A stretch of DNA of 18,029 nt from Rhodobiaceae bacterium. GTDB lineage: Bacteria; Pseudomonadota; Alphaproteobacteria; Parvibaculales; Parvibaculaceae. Below, one piece after another: positions 6,862 through 14,349 of this stretch; positions within the stretch are counted from its first letter, which is position 1, and the number at the start of each line of letters is the position of its first letter. Under the pieces are notes generated by a model, which saw nothing but the letters and a program-made list of their open reading frames with translations, did not search any database and had not been told where the DNA came from. The position numbers and the translations under genes were made by a program. The stretch is from contig NVWR01000001.1 of the NCBI GenBank assembly GCA_002746275.1, positions 340,534-358,562 on the forward strand, read 5' to 3'.

Positions 6862-7268
6862 TGAGCGAGCAAAACGGTACCGGCATTCATTGGAGTTTCT
6901 GGGTGATCGCAATTGTTGGATTGATCTGGAATGCAATGGGCAGCGCAAACTTCGTCATGCAAATGGACGCAGAGACAGTTGCGCAAATGCCTGAATCCTA
7001 CCGTGCCATCGTTGAAGCCCGCCCCGCATGGGCTACTGCTGCTTTCGCAGTCGCCGTTTTCGGTGGCGCTCTCGGCTGTCTTTTGCTTTTGCTCAGGAAG
7101 TCGGCCGCACTCTATGTGTTTGTCGCGTCCTTCCTTGGCGTCACTGTGCAAATGACCACCACACTTGGACAGTTCGGAGCGACAATCGGCGTCGCTTCGT
7201 CTCTGGTGGTGGCGGTATTCCTCATCTGGTACGCGAAATATGCCCAACGCAGAACCTGGATCAGCTAG
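6861..7268 (+). CDS. Small four-helix membrane protein of the arsR-SRPBCC operon
   Basis: This is a predicted inner-membrane protein of 135 residues with about four hydrophobic segments: after HWSFWVIAIVGLIWNAMGSANF, around ATAAFAVAVFGGALGCLLLLL, YVFVASFLGVTVQ, and GVASSLVVAVFLIWYAKYA. The loop between the first two contains PESYRAIVEARPAWATAAF, a pattern recalled from uncharacterised membrane proteins next to ArsR/SRPBCC genes. The start is the ATG at 6861 that overlaps the previous stop; a GTG at 6858 is an alternative. A G-rich stretch just upstream provides the ribosome binding site. The function is unknown. Confidence 0.8.
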   Translation: MSEQNGTGIHWSFWVIAIVGLIWNAMGSANFVMQMDAETVAQMPESYRAIVEARPAWATAAFAVAVFGGALGCLLLLLRKSAALYVFVASFLGVTVQMTTTLGQFGATIGVASSLVVAVFLIWYAKYAQRRTWIS

Positions 7269-7297
7269 GAAACCCCTCATCCCGGATCCATTCATAT

Positions 7298-7325
7298 TTG
7301 CAAATAACTATTAATAGCATATCAT
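7298..7325 (+). promoter_or_regulatory. Promoter with two palindromes before the flavin monooxygenase gene
   Basis: TTGCAA (7298-7303) and TATCAT (7320-7325) with a 16-bp spacer resemble a sigma70 promoter. The -35 lies in the perfect palindrome ATTTGCAAAT (7296-7305) and the spacer contains another, CTATTAATAG (7308-7317). Either could be a regulator binding site. The gene start is ~55 bp downstream. Confidence 0.4.
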
Positions 7326-7380
7326 CGTTCGGTAGCATTGGAGGTCGCGGACCCCCATAAGAAAACCAAAAGGTGCTGAT

Positions 7381-8511
7381 ATGAGCGGAGACACGAAGCC
7401 CCCAGAGCTTCAACCTAGATCACAAGAGCTTCAACCTGGAACTAACGACACCAGCTGCCAGTTTGGGCTTTTCCTGAATATGGGCGCCAACCTTGGCGAA
7501 ACCCATCAGGAGGTTTTCGACTTTACCATCGAGCAAGCCGATGCAGCGGAAGAGCTGGGATATCACGACCTCTGGATCACGGAGCATCACTTCATCCGCT
7601 TTGGCTTGAACCCGGACGCGCTTGCCGCGAGTGCCTTCTTCCTCGGGCGAACCCGCAAGATGCGTGTGGGGACCGCCGTTGCCCTCTCACCAATCAGGCA
7701 CCCCATTAAACTCGCAGAAACGGCAGCCCTTTTAGATCAGTTGAGCGGCGGTCGATTTGATCTGGGAATTGGGCGCGGTGGATATGTGAAGGATTATGAA
7801 GTTTTTGATGTTGATGTAGCCCGCTGGAGTGAAGAGCCCAAAGCCAGCGCACAGGTGTTGTTGAATGCCTGGGGGGGGACGGAGACGGCATTACCCTCCT
7901 CCTCCGTTCTGACGTTAATGCGATCACCTGACGAGCCAACCGAGATTTTGCCGCAGCCACGGACAAAACCTCACCCGCCTCTTTTTATGGCGACCAGCTC
8001 GGAACCGTCCCTCGGTTACGCTGCAAAGCACGGCCTTCCTTTGCAGCACTATTTTCCGATACCTGTCGAGCAACGAATTGCGATTGAACAAAATTATGCA
8101 AACCAGCTTCCAAGCGGAAGCGTCGCCCCGACACACATGCATTCTTTGATCGCCATTGTGACCGATGATGCGACCGAAGCGCGGGAAAAACTGTTGCATG
8201 GGCTCTCACGATCCCTGCAGACAGGTGACCAGGCGAAGGTGCCGCAAGCCAAGGAGCGTCACACAGATGCCAACGGAAACCCCTTCACCTATGATGAGCT
8301 GGCGAAAATGATGGCCATGGGTGCCATTATCGGCACGCCTGATGTGGTTGCCGACAAGCTCAGCGCTTTCATTGGTGCGACGGGGGCACGACGGATTGCG
8401 ATTTATCCAGAAATGATGTCCGACCGAAAACTGACTCTCAGCTCAATCAAACGCTTTGCCGAAGAAGTTCGTCCAAGGTTCGCAGAGCCCAAGGCTGTCG
8501 CAGCCGAGTGA
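7381..8511 (+). CDS. LLM-class flavin-dependent oxidoreductase (luciferase-like)
   Basis: This 376-residue enzyme belongs to the bacterial luciferase-like TIM-barrel monooxygenases, which use reduced FMN or F420. After a polar, non-conserved N-terminus (1-26), the domain begins at FGLFLNMG. The conserved ELGYHDLWITEHHF is at about 58-71, RVGTAVALSPIRHPIKLAETAALLDQLSGGRFDLGIGRGG spans 95-134, and PQPRTKPHPPLFMA follows mid-protein. GTPDVVADKL near the C-terminus is also typical. The substrate cannot be predicted. AGG at 7371-7373 sits 7 bases before the ATG. The first residues contain an in-frame 21-bp duplication (ELQP twice). A run of eight G residues at 7871-7878 does not disturb the frame. 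The gene is likely a single-gene transcript with its own promoter, converging on the thiolase. Confidence 0.92.
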   Translation: MSGDTKPPELQPRSQELQPGTNDTSCQFGLFLNMGANLGETHQEVFDFTIEQADAAEELGYHDLWITEHHFIRFGLNPDALAASAFFLGRTRKMRVGTAVALSPIRHPIKLAETAALLDQLSGGRFDLGIGRGGYVKDYEVFDVDVARWSEEPKASAQVLLNAWGGTETALPSSSVLTLMRSPDEPTEILPQPRTKPHPPLFMATSSEPSLGYAAKHGLPLQHYFPIPVEQRIAIEQNYANQLPSGSVAPTHMHSLIAIVTDDATEAREKLLHGLSRSLQTGDQAKVPQAKERHTDANGNPFTYDELAKMMAMGAIIGTPDVVADKLSAFIGATGARRIAIYPEMMSDRKLTLSSIKRFAEEVRPRFAEPKAVAAE

Positions 8512-8546
8512 GTGTAAGGACGAAGTAGGAGAGCAACTTTTAATAC

Positions 8547-8592
8547 CAGTTCGGGCAGGAGAGATATGTCCCCCGCCCGGCCTGTATTTTAT
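8547..8592. terminator. Possible terminator between convergent genes
   Basis: CGGGC (8552-8556) can pair with GCCCG (8575-8579), with flanking CAG (8547-8549) and CTG (8582-8584) extending the stem across a 2-base bulge. TATTTTATT follows on the plus strand. The loop is long (18 bases), so this is a weak candidate for ending the flavin monooxygenase transcript. Confidence 0.35.
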
Positions 8593-9794
8593 TAGGCGCC
8601 TTCTGCCCCGATGATCGCAACGGAGCACACGTTCTGTGAGGGTCCGCCCCCCAGATTATGGGTCAGGCCAATTTTCGGGTTCGGCAACTGCCGGTCACCC
8701 GCTCTGCCTTGAAGCTGCAGATACATCTCATACGCCATGCGAAGGCCCGACGCGCCGATCGGATGGCCGAAGCATTTCAGACCGCCATCAATCTGGCACG
8801 GTATAGGCCCGTCGGCATCGTAGAAGCCATCCATCACATCTTTCACTGCCCCGCCTTCTGGTGAGATAAAGAGGTCTTCCATGGTGACGAGCTCCGTAAT
8901 CGAAAAGCAGTCATGCACTTCCATCATGGAGACTTCTTTCCGCGGATTATCGATACCGGCCTCTGCATAGGCTTTCTTGGCAGCAATCCGTGCTGTGTGG
9001 AAATAGCTGCCGTCCCAACTATTGTGCTGGCTCTCCAGGCCATTGGAGACAGAGAGCTGCAAGGCTTTGACCGTGACAATATCTTTCTTGCCCATGGCCT
9101 TGGCGATCTCAGGCGTTGTCACGATGGCGGCAGCAGCACCGTCAGACACACCACAGCAGTCAAACAGACCCAGCGGTTCGGCAATCATCGGGGCATTCAA
9201 CACCTGCTCTTCGGTTACGGCTTTGCGAAGGTGGGCCTTCTCGTTCTTCACACCGTTCGCGTGGCTTTTGACCGAGACGTGAGCAATCGCCCGCTTCAGA
9301 TCGTCCTTGCTGACATTGTGTTTGGCACGGTAGGCAGAGGCGAGTTGTGCGAAATTTCCCGGTGCCGATCCGTTGGGCGAAATCTGTGGTGTGAGCGTTC
9401 CAGGTGCACCGGTTGGCAGGCCGCCATAGCCCGTGTCTTTCAGTTTCTCAACGCCAACGGCGATGGCAATGTCGGCAGCCCCGGAGGCAACCGCATAGAC
9501 CGCGCCGCGCAGTGCCTCTGATCCAGATGCACAGAAATTTTCCACACGGGTAACGGCAATGTTGGGAAGTCGAAGCGCCACCGCGAGGGGGATGCCGCCC
9601 TTGCCCGTTCCGATTTCGTCGATGTGAGTTGAGAACCAGGCTGCATCCAGTTGTGACGGCTCGATGCCGGCATCTTCCATCGCTTCCAGATAGGCTTCGA
9701 CCATCAGTTCTTCGGGACCACAGTCCCAGCGTTCGCCAAATTTGGAGCATCCCATGCCCAGAATTGCGACCTTGTCCTTGATACCTCTTGCCAT
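8592..9794 (-). CDS. SCP2/SCPx-type thiolase (acetyl-CoA acyltransferase family)
   Basis: This 400-residue thiolase-fold enzyme would cleave or form 3-oxoacyl-CoA thioesters. The nucleophile is Cys88 in ENFCASGSEAL. VHDCFSITEL (293-302) has the HDC motif of the SCPx branch, whose Cys is thought to serve as the second catalytic cysteine, and HPIGASG (344-350) carries the conserved His. The C-terminal HNLGGG replaces the classical CxGGG, again as in SCPx proteins, so the active site looks complete for this branch. GAGGAGAG just before the ATG at 9794 is a strong ribosome binding site. It lies 82 bp downstream of the HMG-CoA-synthase-like/DUF35 gene on the same strand. SCPx-type thiolases commonly work with a DUF35 partner. 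The chain-length or sterol/aromatic substrate is not evident. Confidence 0.9.
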   Translation of the reverse strand: MARGIKDKVAILGMGCSKFGERWDCGPEELMVEAYLEAMEDAGIEPSQLDAAWFSTHIDEIGTGKGGIPLAVALRLPNIAVTRVENFCASGSEALRGAVYAVASGAADIAIAVGVEKLKDTGYGGLPTGAPGTLTPQISPNGSAPGNFAQLASAYRAKHNVSKDDLKRAIAHVSVKSHANGVKNEKAHLRKAVTEEQVLNAPMIAEPLGLFDCCGVSDGAAAAIVTTPEIAKAMGKKDIVTVKALQLSVSNGLESQHNSWDGSYFHTARIAAKKAYAEAGIDNPRKEVSMMEVHDCFSITELVTMEDLFISPEGGAVKDVMDGFYDADGPIPCQIDGGLKCFGHPIGASGLRMAYEMYLQLQGRAGDRQLPNPKIGLTHNLGGGPSQNVCSVAIIGAEGA

Positions 9795-9876
9795 TCTTCT
9801 CTCCTCGGAACGACCGCAGTCTGTGCTGGGTCTGTCGTATTGAAATTAGGCTACCAAAATTCTCTGTGTGCGGATG

Positions 9877-11379
9877 CTATTCTGCGGCCTGTGCTGTGGC
9901 CACGACATTTCGGACCGGCACGGCCTTCCAGAAATAACGTTTGAACCCGCGTTTATCGTCTGTGTCCTTGACCCGGAAAACCATCCGGACTTCCAGACCG
10001 CTATCCACTTCGCCCGGCACCACATCCGCAATGTCCATCATGATCCGTCCGCCACCTTCAAACATCATGATGCCGTAATGGTTGGGCGGGTTCATGGAGA
10101 AGCTTAGATAGTCCGCCGACCAAGACAGGATCGTCGCCTTGCGGTCCGCGAACTTGTAAGGCTCCTGCGTATCGACGGTGGGCTTGTTGGGCGCCACCGA
10201 AATGCGCGAGCGCGGAAATTGCACGACCCCGGTTTCGGTGCAGCGACCCCCAACGAGGCCCATGATCGCGTCCTCGTTCCGATAGAGCGTCGTGAGCGCA
10301 GTTTTCTTGTCCTGCTCCGCCCGCATGCCCTGCTCCCATTCAACCAGCCCGTTGAAGGTCAGGAACTTCATGTAATTGGTTTCTTCCTGACGGTCGGCCA
10401 GGGAGCCGACAATGCCGCGCCGGGTTGCGTCGCCCTGCATGGCGGTTAGCAGCTCCGTCGTCTCAAACAACACCGCATCACACCCGCCACCAAAATTCAC
10501 CAGCAGGATTTTCTCCCCCGGTTTGGCTTTTTGCAGGGTGTGAACAAGCATCACCAGCGCGTGGGCAGCCCCTGTTTCACCACAGACAGCTCGCAGCGTG
10601 TCAGCAACGGTTTCAGGCAGAATTCCGCAAGCTTTTGCCAGCTTTTGCGGCAAGTTGGGAAATGTACATGGCATCACGAAATGATTTATTTCTGAAGCAC
10701 TTACGCCGGTTTTCTGAAGTACACCCTCAACACAGGCAGGAACGATTTTCGCCAGCCCTTCATCGCGGATCCAGCGCTCCTCCCAGCCATAGTCAAACTC
10801 CTCACCGCTGCCACGAAAATGGTCCACAAAATCAATGGTGGCTGTATGCGAGCCAATAAACCGCGCAATCAGCTTGTCTGAGCCTACCGCAAGGGCAGCC
10901 GCCCCATCACCAAACTCCAGCTCCTGCGGGCTTGCCGCGCGGGTTTTGCGCTTGTCAGAGGCACACACCAAAGCATGCTTGTGAGCCTCGGCTGCAACAC
11001 CATTCAACGCCTGCAAAAGTGCGGTTGTTCCAGCACGTTGTGTTGAAGCGACATCGACGGCTTGAATATCCTGCTCCAGAGTCAATGCTGCTGCTGCAAT
11101 GCCAGCGTTCAGCCGATCCGAAAATGGCAGAGTTGTTGAGCCCAGATAGAGCGCATCAACATGGGAACGATCCTCATCTCCGCCCAACAGGTCCCGAGCC
11201 GCTTCCACCGCCATGGTAATCGGGTCCTCGTCCCAATTTCCCATCGAGCGTTCGCCCTTGCTTTTCCCCACCAGATTGGGAGCAATCCATGCATTTGCGC
11301 CAGTAATTGATTTCCGTTGCAGGCGCAGACGTGGAATGTATCCACCAAAAGCCGTGAGGCCGACGCTTTTCGGGGCCAT
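9877..11379 (-). CDS. HMG-CoA-synthase-fold protein fused to DUF35-like OB domain, catalytic residues apparently replaced
   Basis: This is a 500-residue two-part protein. Residues ~1-340 have the thiolase-superfamily fold of HMG-CoA synthase/KAS III (GLTAFGGYIPRLRL start, EFGDGAAALAVGS, LVNFGGGCDAVLFE). The C-terminal ~130 residues resemble a DUF35 OB-fold protein (GGRCTETGVVQFPRSRI, then ADYLSFSMNPP and a beta-rich end). By manual alignment with archaeal-type HMG-CoA synthases, the catalytic Glu, Cys and His positions are Thr82 (GSTTLPF), Gln114 (STQRAGT) and Pro237 (VMPCTF). Of the four Cys of a DUF35 zinc ribbon only one (RCTETG) remains. The ATG at 11379 was preferred over one at 11418 because AGGGAAGAG lies just upstream of it and similarity begins there. 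The gene lies upstream of the thiolase, probably in one operon. It may be a structural or decarboxylating partner rather than a synthase. Confidence 0.85.
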   Translation of the reverse strand: MAPKSVGLTAFGGYIPRLRLQRKSITGANAWIAPNLVGKSKGERSMGNWDEDPITMAVEAARDLLGGDEDRSHVDALYLGSTTLPFSDRLNAGIAAAALTLEQDIQAVDVASTQRAGTTALLQALNGVAAEAHKHALVCASDKRKTRAASPQELEFGDGAAALAVGSDKLIARFIGSHTATIDFVDHFRGSGEEFDYGWEERWIRDEGLAKIVPACVEGVLQKTGVSASEINHFVMPCTFPNLPQKLAKACGILPETVADTLRAVCGETGAAHALVMLVHTLQKAKPGEKILLVNFGGGCDAVLFETTELLTAMQGDATRRGIVGSLADRQEETNYMKFLTFNGLVEWEQGMRAEQDKKTALTTLYRNEDAIMGLVGGRCTETGVVQFPRSRISVAPNKPTVDTQEPYKFADRKATILSWSADYLSFSMNPPNHYGIMMFEGGGRIMMDIADVVPGEVDSGLEVRMVFRVKDTDDKRGFKRYFWKAVPVRNVVATAQAAE

Positions 11380-11512
11380 GTGTCTCTTCCCTATCAGCTG
11401 TTTCGCTCTATATACCATTGGGTGTCACAGGTTGTATTTTGAGCGTATTTCTGTGTTTCGGCGTTCAGTTTACGCGTTGTTTTTGTGTTCGGACAATAAT
11501 TAGGAGGTCGCA

Positions 11513-11635
11513 ATGAGAGGGACGGCAAAAACAGCAACGGTCCGCTGCGTCATCTCAGAGCATTTTTTTACGGTGTCCCGATGTCCTTCACGTCCGAGCC
11601 AGGAATCAACTATTTGCGCGAGGTTTGGCGCATGA
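11513..11635 (+). CDS. Candidate 40-residue small ORF coupled to the DUF454 gene
   Basis: An ATG at 11513 is preceded four bases upstream by AGGAGGT (11502-11508), the strongest ribosome binding site in the window. The frame runs 40 codons (MRGTAKTATVRCVISEHF at the start) and ends with TGA at 11633-11635, which overlaps the DUF454 ATG at 11632 as ATGA. A weak promoter TTTACG (11469-11474) and GACAAT (11492-11497) lies 17 bp apart just upstream. The peptide is basic with four Cys, has no clear transmembrane segment, and was not recognised. It may be a small protein or a translational leader; coding status is uncertain. Confidence 0.4.
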   Translation: MRGTAKTATVRCVISEHFFTVSRCPSRPSQESTICARFGA

Positions 11636-12024
11636 GTGTTGAGACCGAGCGGACTTATCGCAGGCACCTGTTGCAGGCTCTCGGATGGGTCTGTGTTGGG
11701 TTAGGTGCCATCGGCGTTGTTTTGCCGATTATGCCAACCACTGTTTTTCTGCTGGTAGCGCTTTGGGCTTTTGCGCGGTCATCGCCCAAACTGCACGCTT
11801 GGCTGCTGAATAATCCGCATTTTGGGCCCTATATCGCGGATTGGGAAAACCACCGCGTAATCCCTGTCCGCGCAAAAATAATGGCAGTCGGCATGATGAC
11901 AGCGAGTGGGCTCTGGCTCGCCTTTGGCACCAGCGCCCCTCTGTTCGTTGTGTTGGGCGTCATCGCGGTAATGTTGTGTGTCGCCGTCTTCATTCTCACG
12001 CGGCCCAGCTATCCGACCATCTGA
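11632..12024 (+). CDS. DUF454 (YbaN-like) inner-membrane protein
   Basis: This is a DUF454 family membrane protein of 130 residues, function unknown. The family signature is clear: LLQALGWVCVGLGAIGVVLP, then MPTTVFLLVALWAFARSSPKLHAWLL and NPHFGPYIADWENHRVIP. There are about four hydrophobic segments: two before the WENHR loop and two after it (AVGMMTASGLWLAF and LFVVLGVIAVMLCVAVFIL). The ATG at 11632 is chosen over the in-frame ATG at 11581 because GAGG (11620-11623) is well placed, the family begins there, and nothing like a ribosome binding site precedes 11581. It converges on the next gene with only 5 bp between stop codons. Confidence 0.88.
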   Translation: MSVETERTYRRHLLQALGWVCVGLGAIGVVLPIMPTTVFLLVALWAFARSSPKLHAWLLNNPHFGPYIADWENHRVIPVRAKIMAVGMMTASGLWLAFGTSAPLFVVLGVIAVMLCVAVFILTRPSYPTI

Positions 12025-12029
12025 ACCCG

Positions 12030-12623
12030 CTATAGCCGTGTAGCCAATAGTTCCATCCGGTCCGCGCCGAAATAAATGTCATTATCAAACCTGAATGTTG
12101 GCACACCAAATACGCCAGCGGTGTAGGCCGCGACAGTATTATCCGTCCACAAATTCTCGAATTCAGTCGTGGCAGCATCAACGAACTCAGGTGCAAGGCC
12201 GGATGCCTCAAGACATTCCCGCACGACATACGGGTCATTTACATTTTTTTGCTGCTGCCACACGGCCTCAAATATGCCCATGCGAAATCGGTCATGCTCA
12301 ATCCCCTCCGCGTCCAGCCGCGTTGCAATGATCATTGCCAGATCGCAAACAGGCGGGGTCGGCTGTGGAACCGCGAAAGGGATACGCCAATACTCAATCA
12401 ACCTGAATATGTCTGCCATGAAGTGTGCACGTTTGGGAGGACATAGCGGGTCGAGAACCTCATCATTGGGGTCACGGCCAGCTTGAAGATTAATCAGGGC
12501 ACTCGCGGAAACAGGTTTCCAGGTGATCGCAACGCCAACGTCCGTAAGGAGAGCCAACCGCTGACTGGCGAAATAGGCATACGGACTACGAAAATCATAA
12601 AACAGCTCAACTTCTTTGGTCAT
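12030..12623 (-). CDS. 2-hydroxychromene-2-carboxylate isomerase-like protein (DsbA/kappa-GST fold)
   Basis: This 197-residue protein has the DsbA-like thioredoxin fold of the HCCA isomerase/kappa GST family. The N-terminal LFYDFRSPYAYFAS (7-20) carries the Ser-Pro-Tyr motif in place of a CxxC, so it is a glutathione-type isomerase or transferase rather than a disulfide oxidoreductase. AGVFGVPTFRFDNDIYFGADRMELL at the C-terminus is the cis-Pro region and last helix. The family acts on aromatic ring-cleavage intermediates, but no other naphthalene-type genes are present, so the substrate is open. The ATG at 12623 is preferred over 12659 because the conserved region starts two residues after it; the ribosome binding site there is weak. 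Confidence 0.87.
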   Translation of the reverse strand: MTKEVELFYDFRSPYAYFASQRLALLTDVGVAITWKPVSASALINLQAGRDPNDEVLDPLCPPKRAHFMADIFRLIEYWRIPFAVPQPTPPVCDLAMIIATRLDAEGIEHDRFRMGIFEAVWQQQKNVNDPYVVRECLEASGLAPEFVDAATTEFENLWTDNTVAAYTAGVFGVPTFRFDNDIYFGADRMELLATRL

Positions 12624-12762
12624 CGTCTCTGCCCGTCTGTTCAATTGAATTACTAGCACACCCCTGAGAGCAGGCTTTGTGAAAGCTAATCAATGAACAC
12701 GGGCAAAGCTGGCCAGATTCGGCCCTCGACAACGATGGGGTATGCGACAGGAAGGTGAAGTC

Positions 12763-14349
12763 TCACAGGGCCGGAATGCAATCCTGTCCCTGAATTTTCA
12801 GAGCGCGGCAAAAGGCAGTGACTTCGCTTTTGGATCCAAATGGACCCATCTGCAGCCGGTAATAGATCCCTCTCGCACCAAGATCAGCTTCAACGATATA
12901 GGGCTGCCGCTGACCGATAAGCGCCCGGTGAGCTCCCGATACCTTGTCCCAGGCTGACGTGGCCTCTGCCGCCGTGCGGAACGATCCGACCTGCACCCGC
13001 AGATTTGGCTGGGCGACCCCTGGCCCTGCGTCTGAGGTTGTTGTCGTGTCATTCTGGGCAACTTGGATTGGCTGTGGGGCTTGCGTCCGGGCGACCCTTG
13101 GCCTGCTCAGAGGATTGGATGAGCGTAGCGCCGGAATACCTCTGCCCGGCGCGATAGAAGCCGTCGTGAGACCTGAAATGACTGGAACGGCAGGTGTGCG
13201 GGCGAACGCTACTTGTCCGGTGGTCTCAGGCCTGGCGAACCTTGTAACTGTGGCTTCCCACCCGTCGGCTGCGCGCGCAGCCGGCAGAGCCTGTGATAAC
13301 GGCGTCACCGTAACACTTCCGCTCTGAGGCTCAATTGCTGCAACATCCGGCGGCGTCAATGTAACAGGGCGATGAGCTGAAACATTTGATGGAATGCGAA
13401 CCGCATCAAGTTCTGGTAATGGCGTCCGTGCGGCAGCGACCTGTACAGGCGCTGAGACGGGAGCAGGCAGTGCAACCCGCTCAGGCACTTGCGCTATCTG
13501 TACTTGCTGTATGGCGACCGCAGGAGTGGTTCGTTCAGAGGCAATCGATCCGGTAACAATAGGCTCCGCGATCACTTCACGGACCTGGGCCACAGATACG
13601 TTGCTCGCTGGTGCCCCACCCCATTCAGCCAGTGCATCTTTGGCAACTGTGAAATCTGGTTTCAGCTCAATCGCTTGCGCAGTGTCCTGAAGCGAAGCCT
13701 CCCGATTGCCCATCGCGTTGTAGGAAAGTGCCCGAGCAAAATGCGTCAGGTGGGCTTGCCTCTCCATTCCCAATTCCAACGCTCGGCTGTAATCGGAAAC
13801 CGAGGCTACGTACTGCTCCATATGGCGGCGCAAATTGCCTCGATTGTGATAGGCGGCAGCGTAATCAGGCGCCAGTTCGATAGCCTTATCATAATCCCGC
13901 GCGGCACGATCTTGCTGACCCATCTGCGCATAGGCGACAGCCCGGTTGTAGTAGCTGCGGGGCACGACAATAGCTGGAAGACCGCCTTGCCAGATGGCGC
14001 TCGTATAATCCGCGACAGCGTGTCCAGACAGCCCAAGCTTCTGGTGAGCGATCGCGCGATGATGATAGGCAAGCGCTATGCCTTCCACACTCAAGGCGTT
14101 GCTCTCTATCGCTGAGTTGAGGTAGTCGATGGCTTCAAGCGCGCGACCAGATTGTATAGCGGCAGTCCCGGCATTAAGAGATGCAATCGCTGAAACACTT
14201 TCCTCGCTGGTCGCGGCGGCCACAGTGCTTGAGCTAAAGGGCATCAGAACCATGGCACTGATAAGCACGGTGAACACGAGCCGAAACCGCGGCCGCTGAG
14301 CATCCGTTTTCAGACTTTGTTGGCCCGTCAGTTTAAACATGTCAGGCAT
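12763..14349 (-). CDS. Secreted TPR and SPOR domain protein
   Basis: This is a 528-residue envelope protein. Residues ~20-46 form an N-terminal signal sequence (RPRFRLVFTVLISAMVL followed by SSSTVAAA), so the rest should be periplasmic. Tetratricopeptide repeats occupy about 57-240, with clear units such as AVADYTSAIW, YYNRAVAYAQMGQQDRAARDYDKAIELAPDY and YHNRGN. A long Pro/Ala/Val/Thr-rich linker spans about 245-445, and an SPOR domain fills 449-528 (LRVQVGSF, then YYRLQMGPF and FCRALKIQGQDC with two Cys). SPOR domains bind peptidoglycan stripped of stem peptides at division sites. AAGGTG just upstream supports the ATG at 14349. The gene lies downstream of glmS on the same strand, so it may be linked to cell-wall precursor supply, but the 214-bp gap suggests its own promoter. 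Confidence 0.88.
   Translation of the reverse strand: MPDMFKLTGQQSLKTDAQRPRFRLVFTVLISAMVLMPFSSSTVAAATSEESVSAIASLNAGTAAIQSGRALEAIDYLNSAIESNALSVEGIALAYHHRAIAHQKLGLSGHAVADYTSAIWQGGLPAIVVPRSYYNRAVAYAQMGQQDRAARDYDKAIELAPDYAAAYHNRGNLRRHMEQYVASVSDYSRALELGMERQAHLTHFARALSYNAMGNREASLQDTAQAIELKPDFTVAKDALAEWGGAPASNVSVAQVREVIAEPIVTGSIASERTTPAVAIQQVQIAQVPERVALPAPVSAPVQVAAARTPLPELDAVRIPSNVSAHRPVTLTPPDVAAIEPQSGSVTVTPLSQALPAARAADGWEATVTRFARPETTGQVAFARTPAVPVISGLTTASIAPGRGIPALRSSNPLSRPRVARTQAPQPIQVAQNDTTTTSDAGPGVAQPNLRVQVGSFRTAAEATSAWDKVSGAHRALIGQRQPYIVEADLGARGIYYRLQMGPFGSKSEVTAFCRALKIQGQDCIPAL

Noticed and set aside
6720..7295. A 191-codon minus-strand frame opposite the SRPBCC and membrane protein genes
   Set aside because: The plus-strand genes have family matches, overlaps and ribosome binding sites; this frame has none.
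7871..7878. A run of eight G residues in the flavin monooxygenase (and seven G in the phosphotransferase near 3352) as possible phase-variation or frameshift sites
   Set aside because: Both proteins keep their family sequence in one frame on either side of the run, so there is no sign of a frameshift; slippage switching is not supported by anything else here.
8913..9521. A 202-codon open frame on the plus strand opposite the thiolase
   Set aside because: It lies entirely antisense to a well-matched thiolase, has no recognisable family features or ribosome binding site, and is explained by GC-rich codon bias.
13489..14115. A 208-codon open frame on the plus strand opposite the TPR-SPOR gene
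   Set aside because: It is antisense to clear TPR repeats; its composition looks like a reading-frame shadow and no domain is recognisable.
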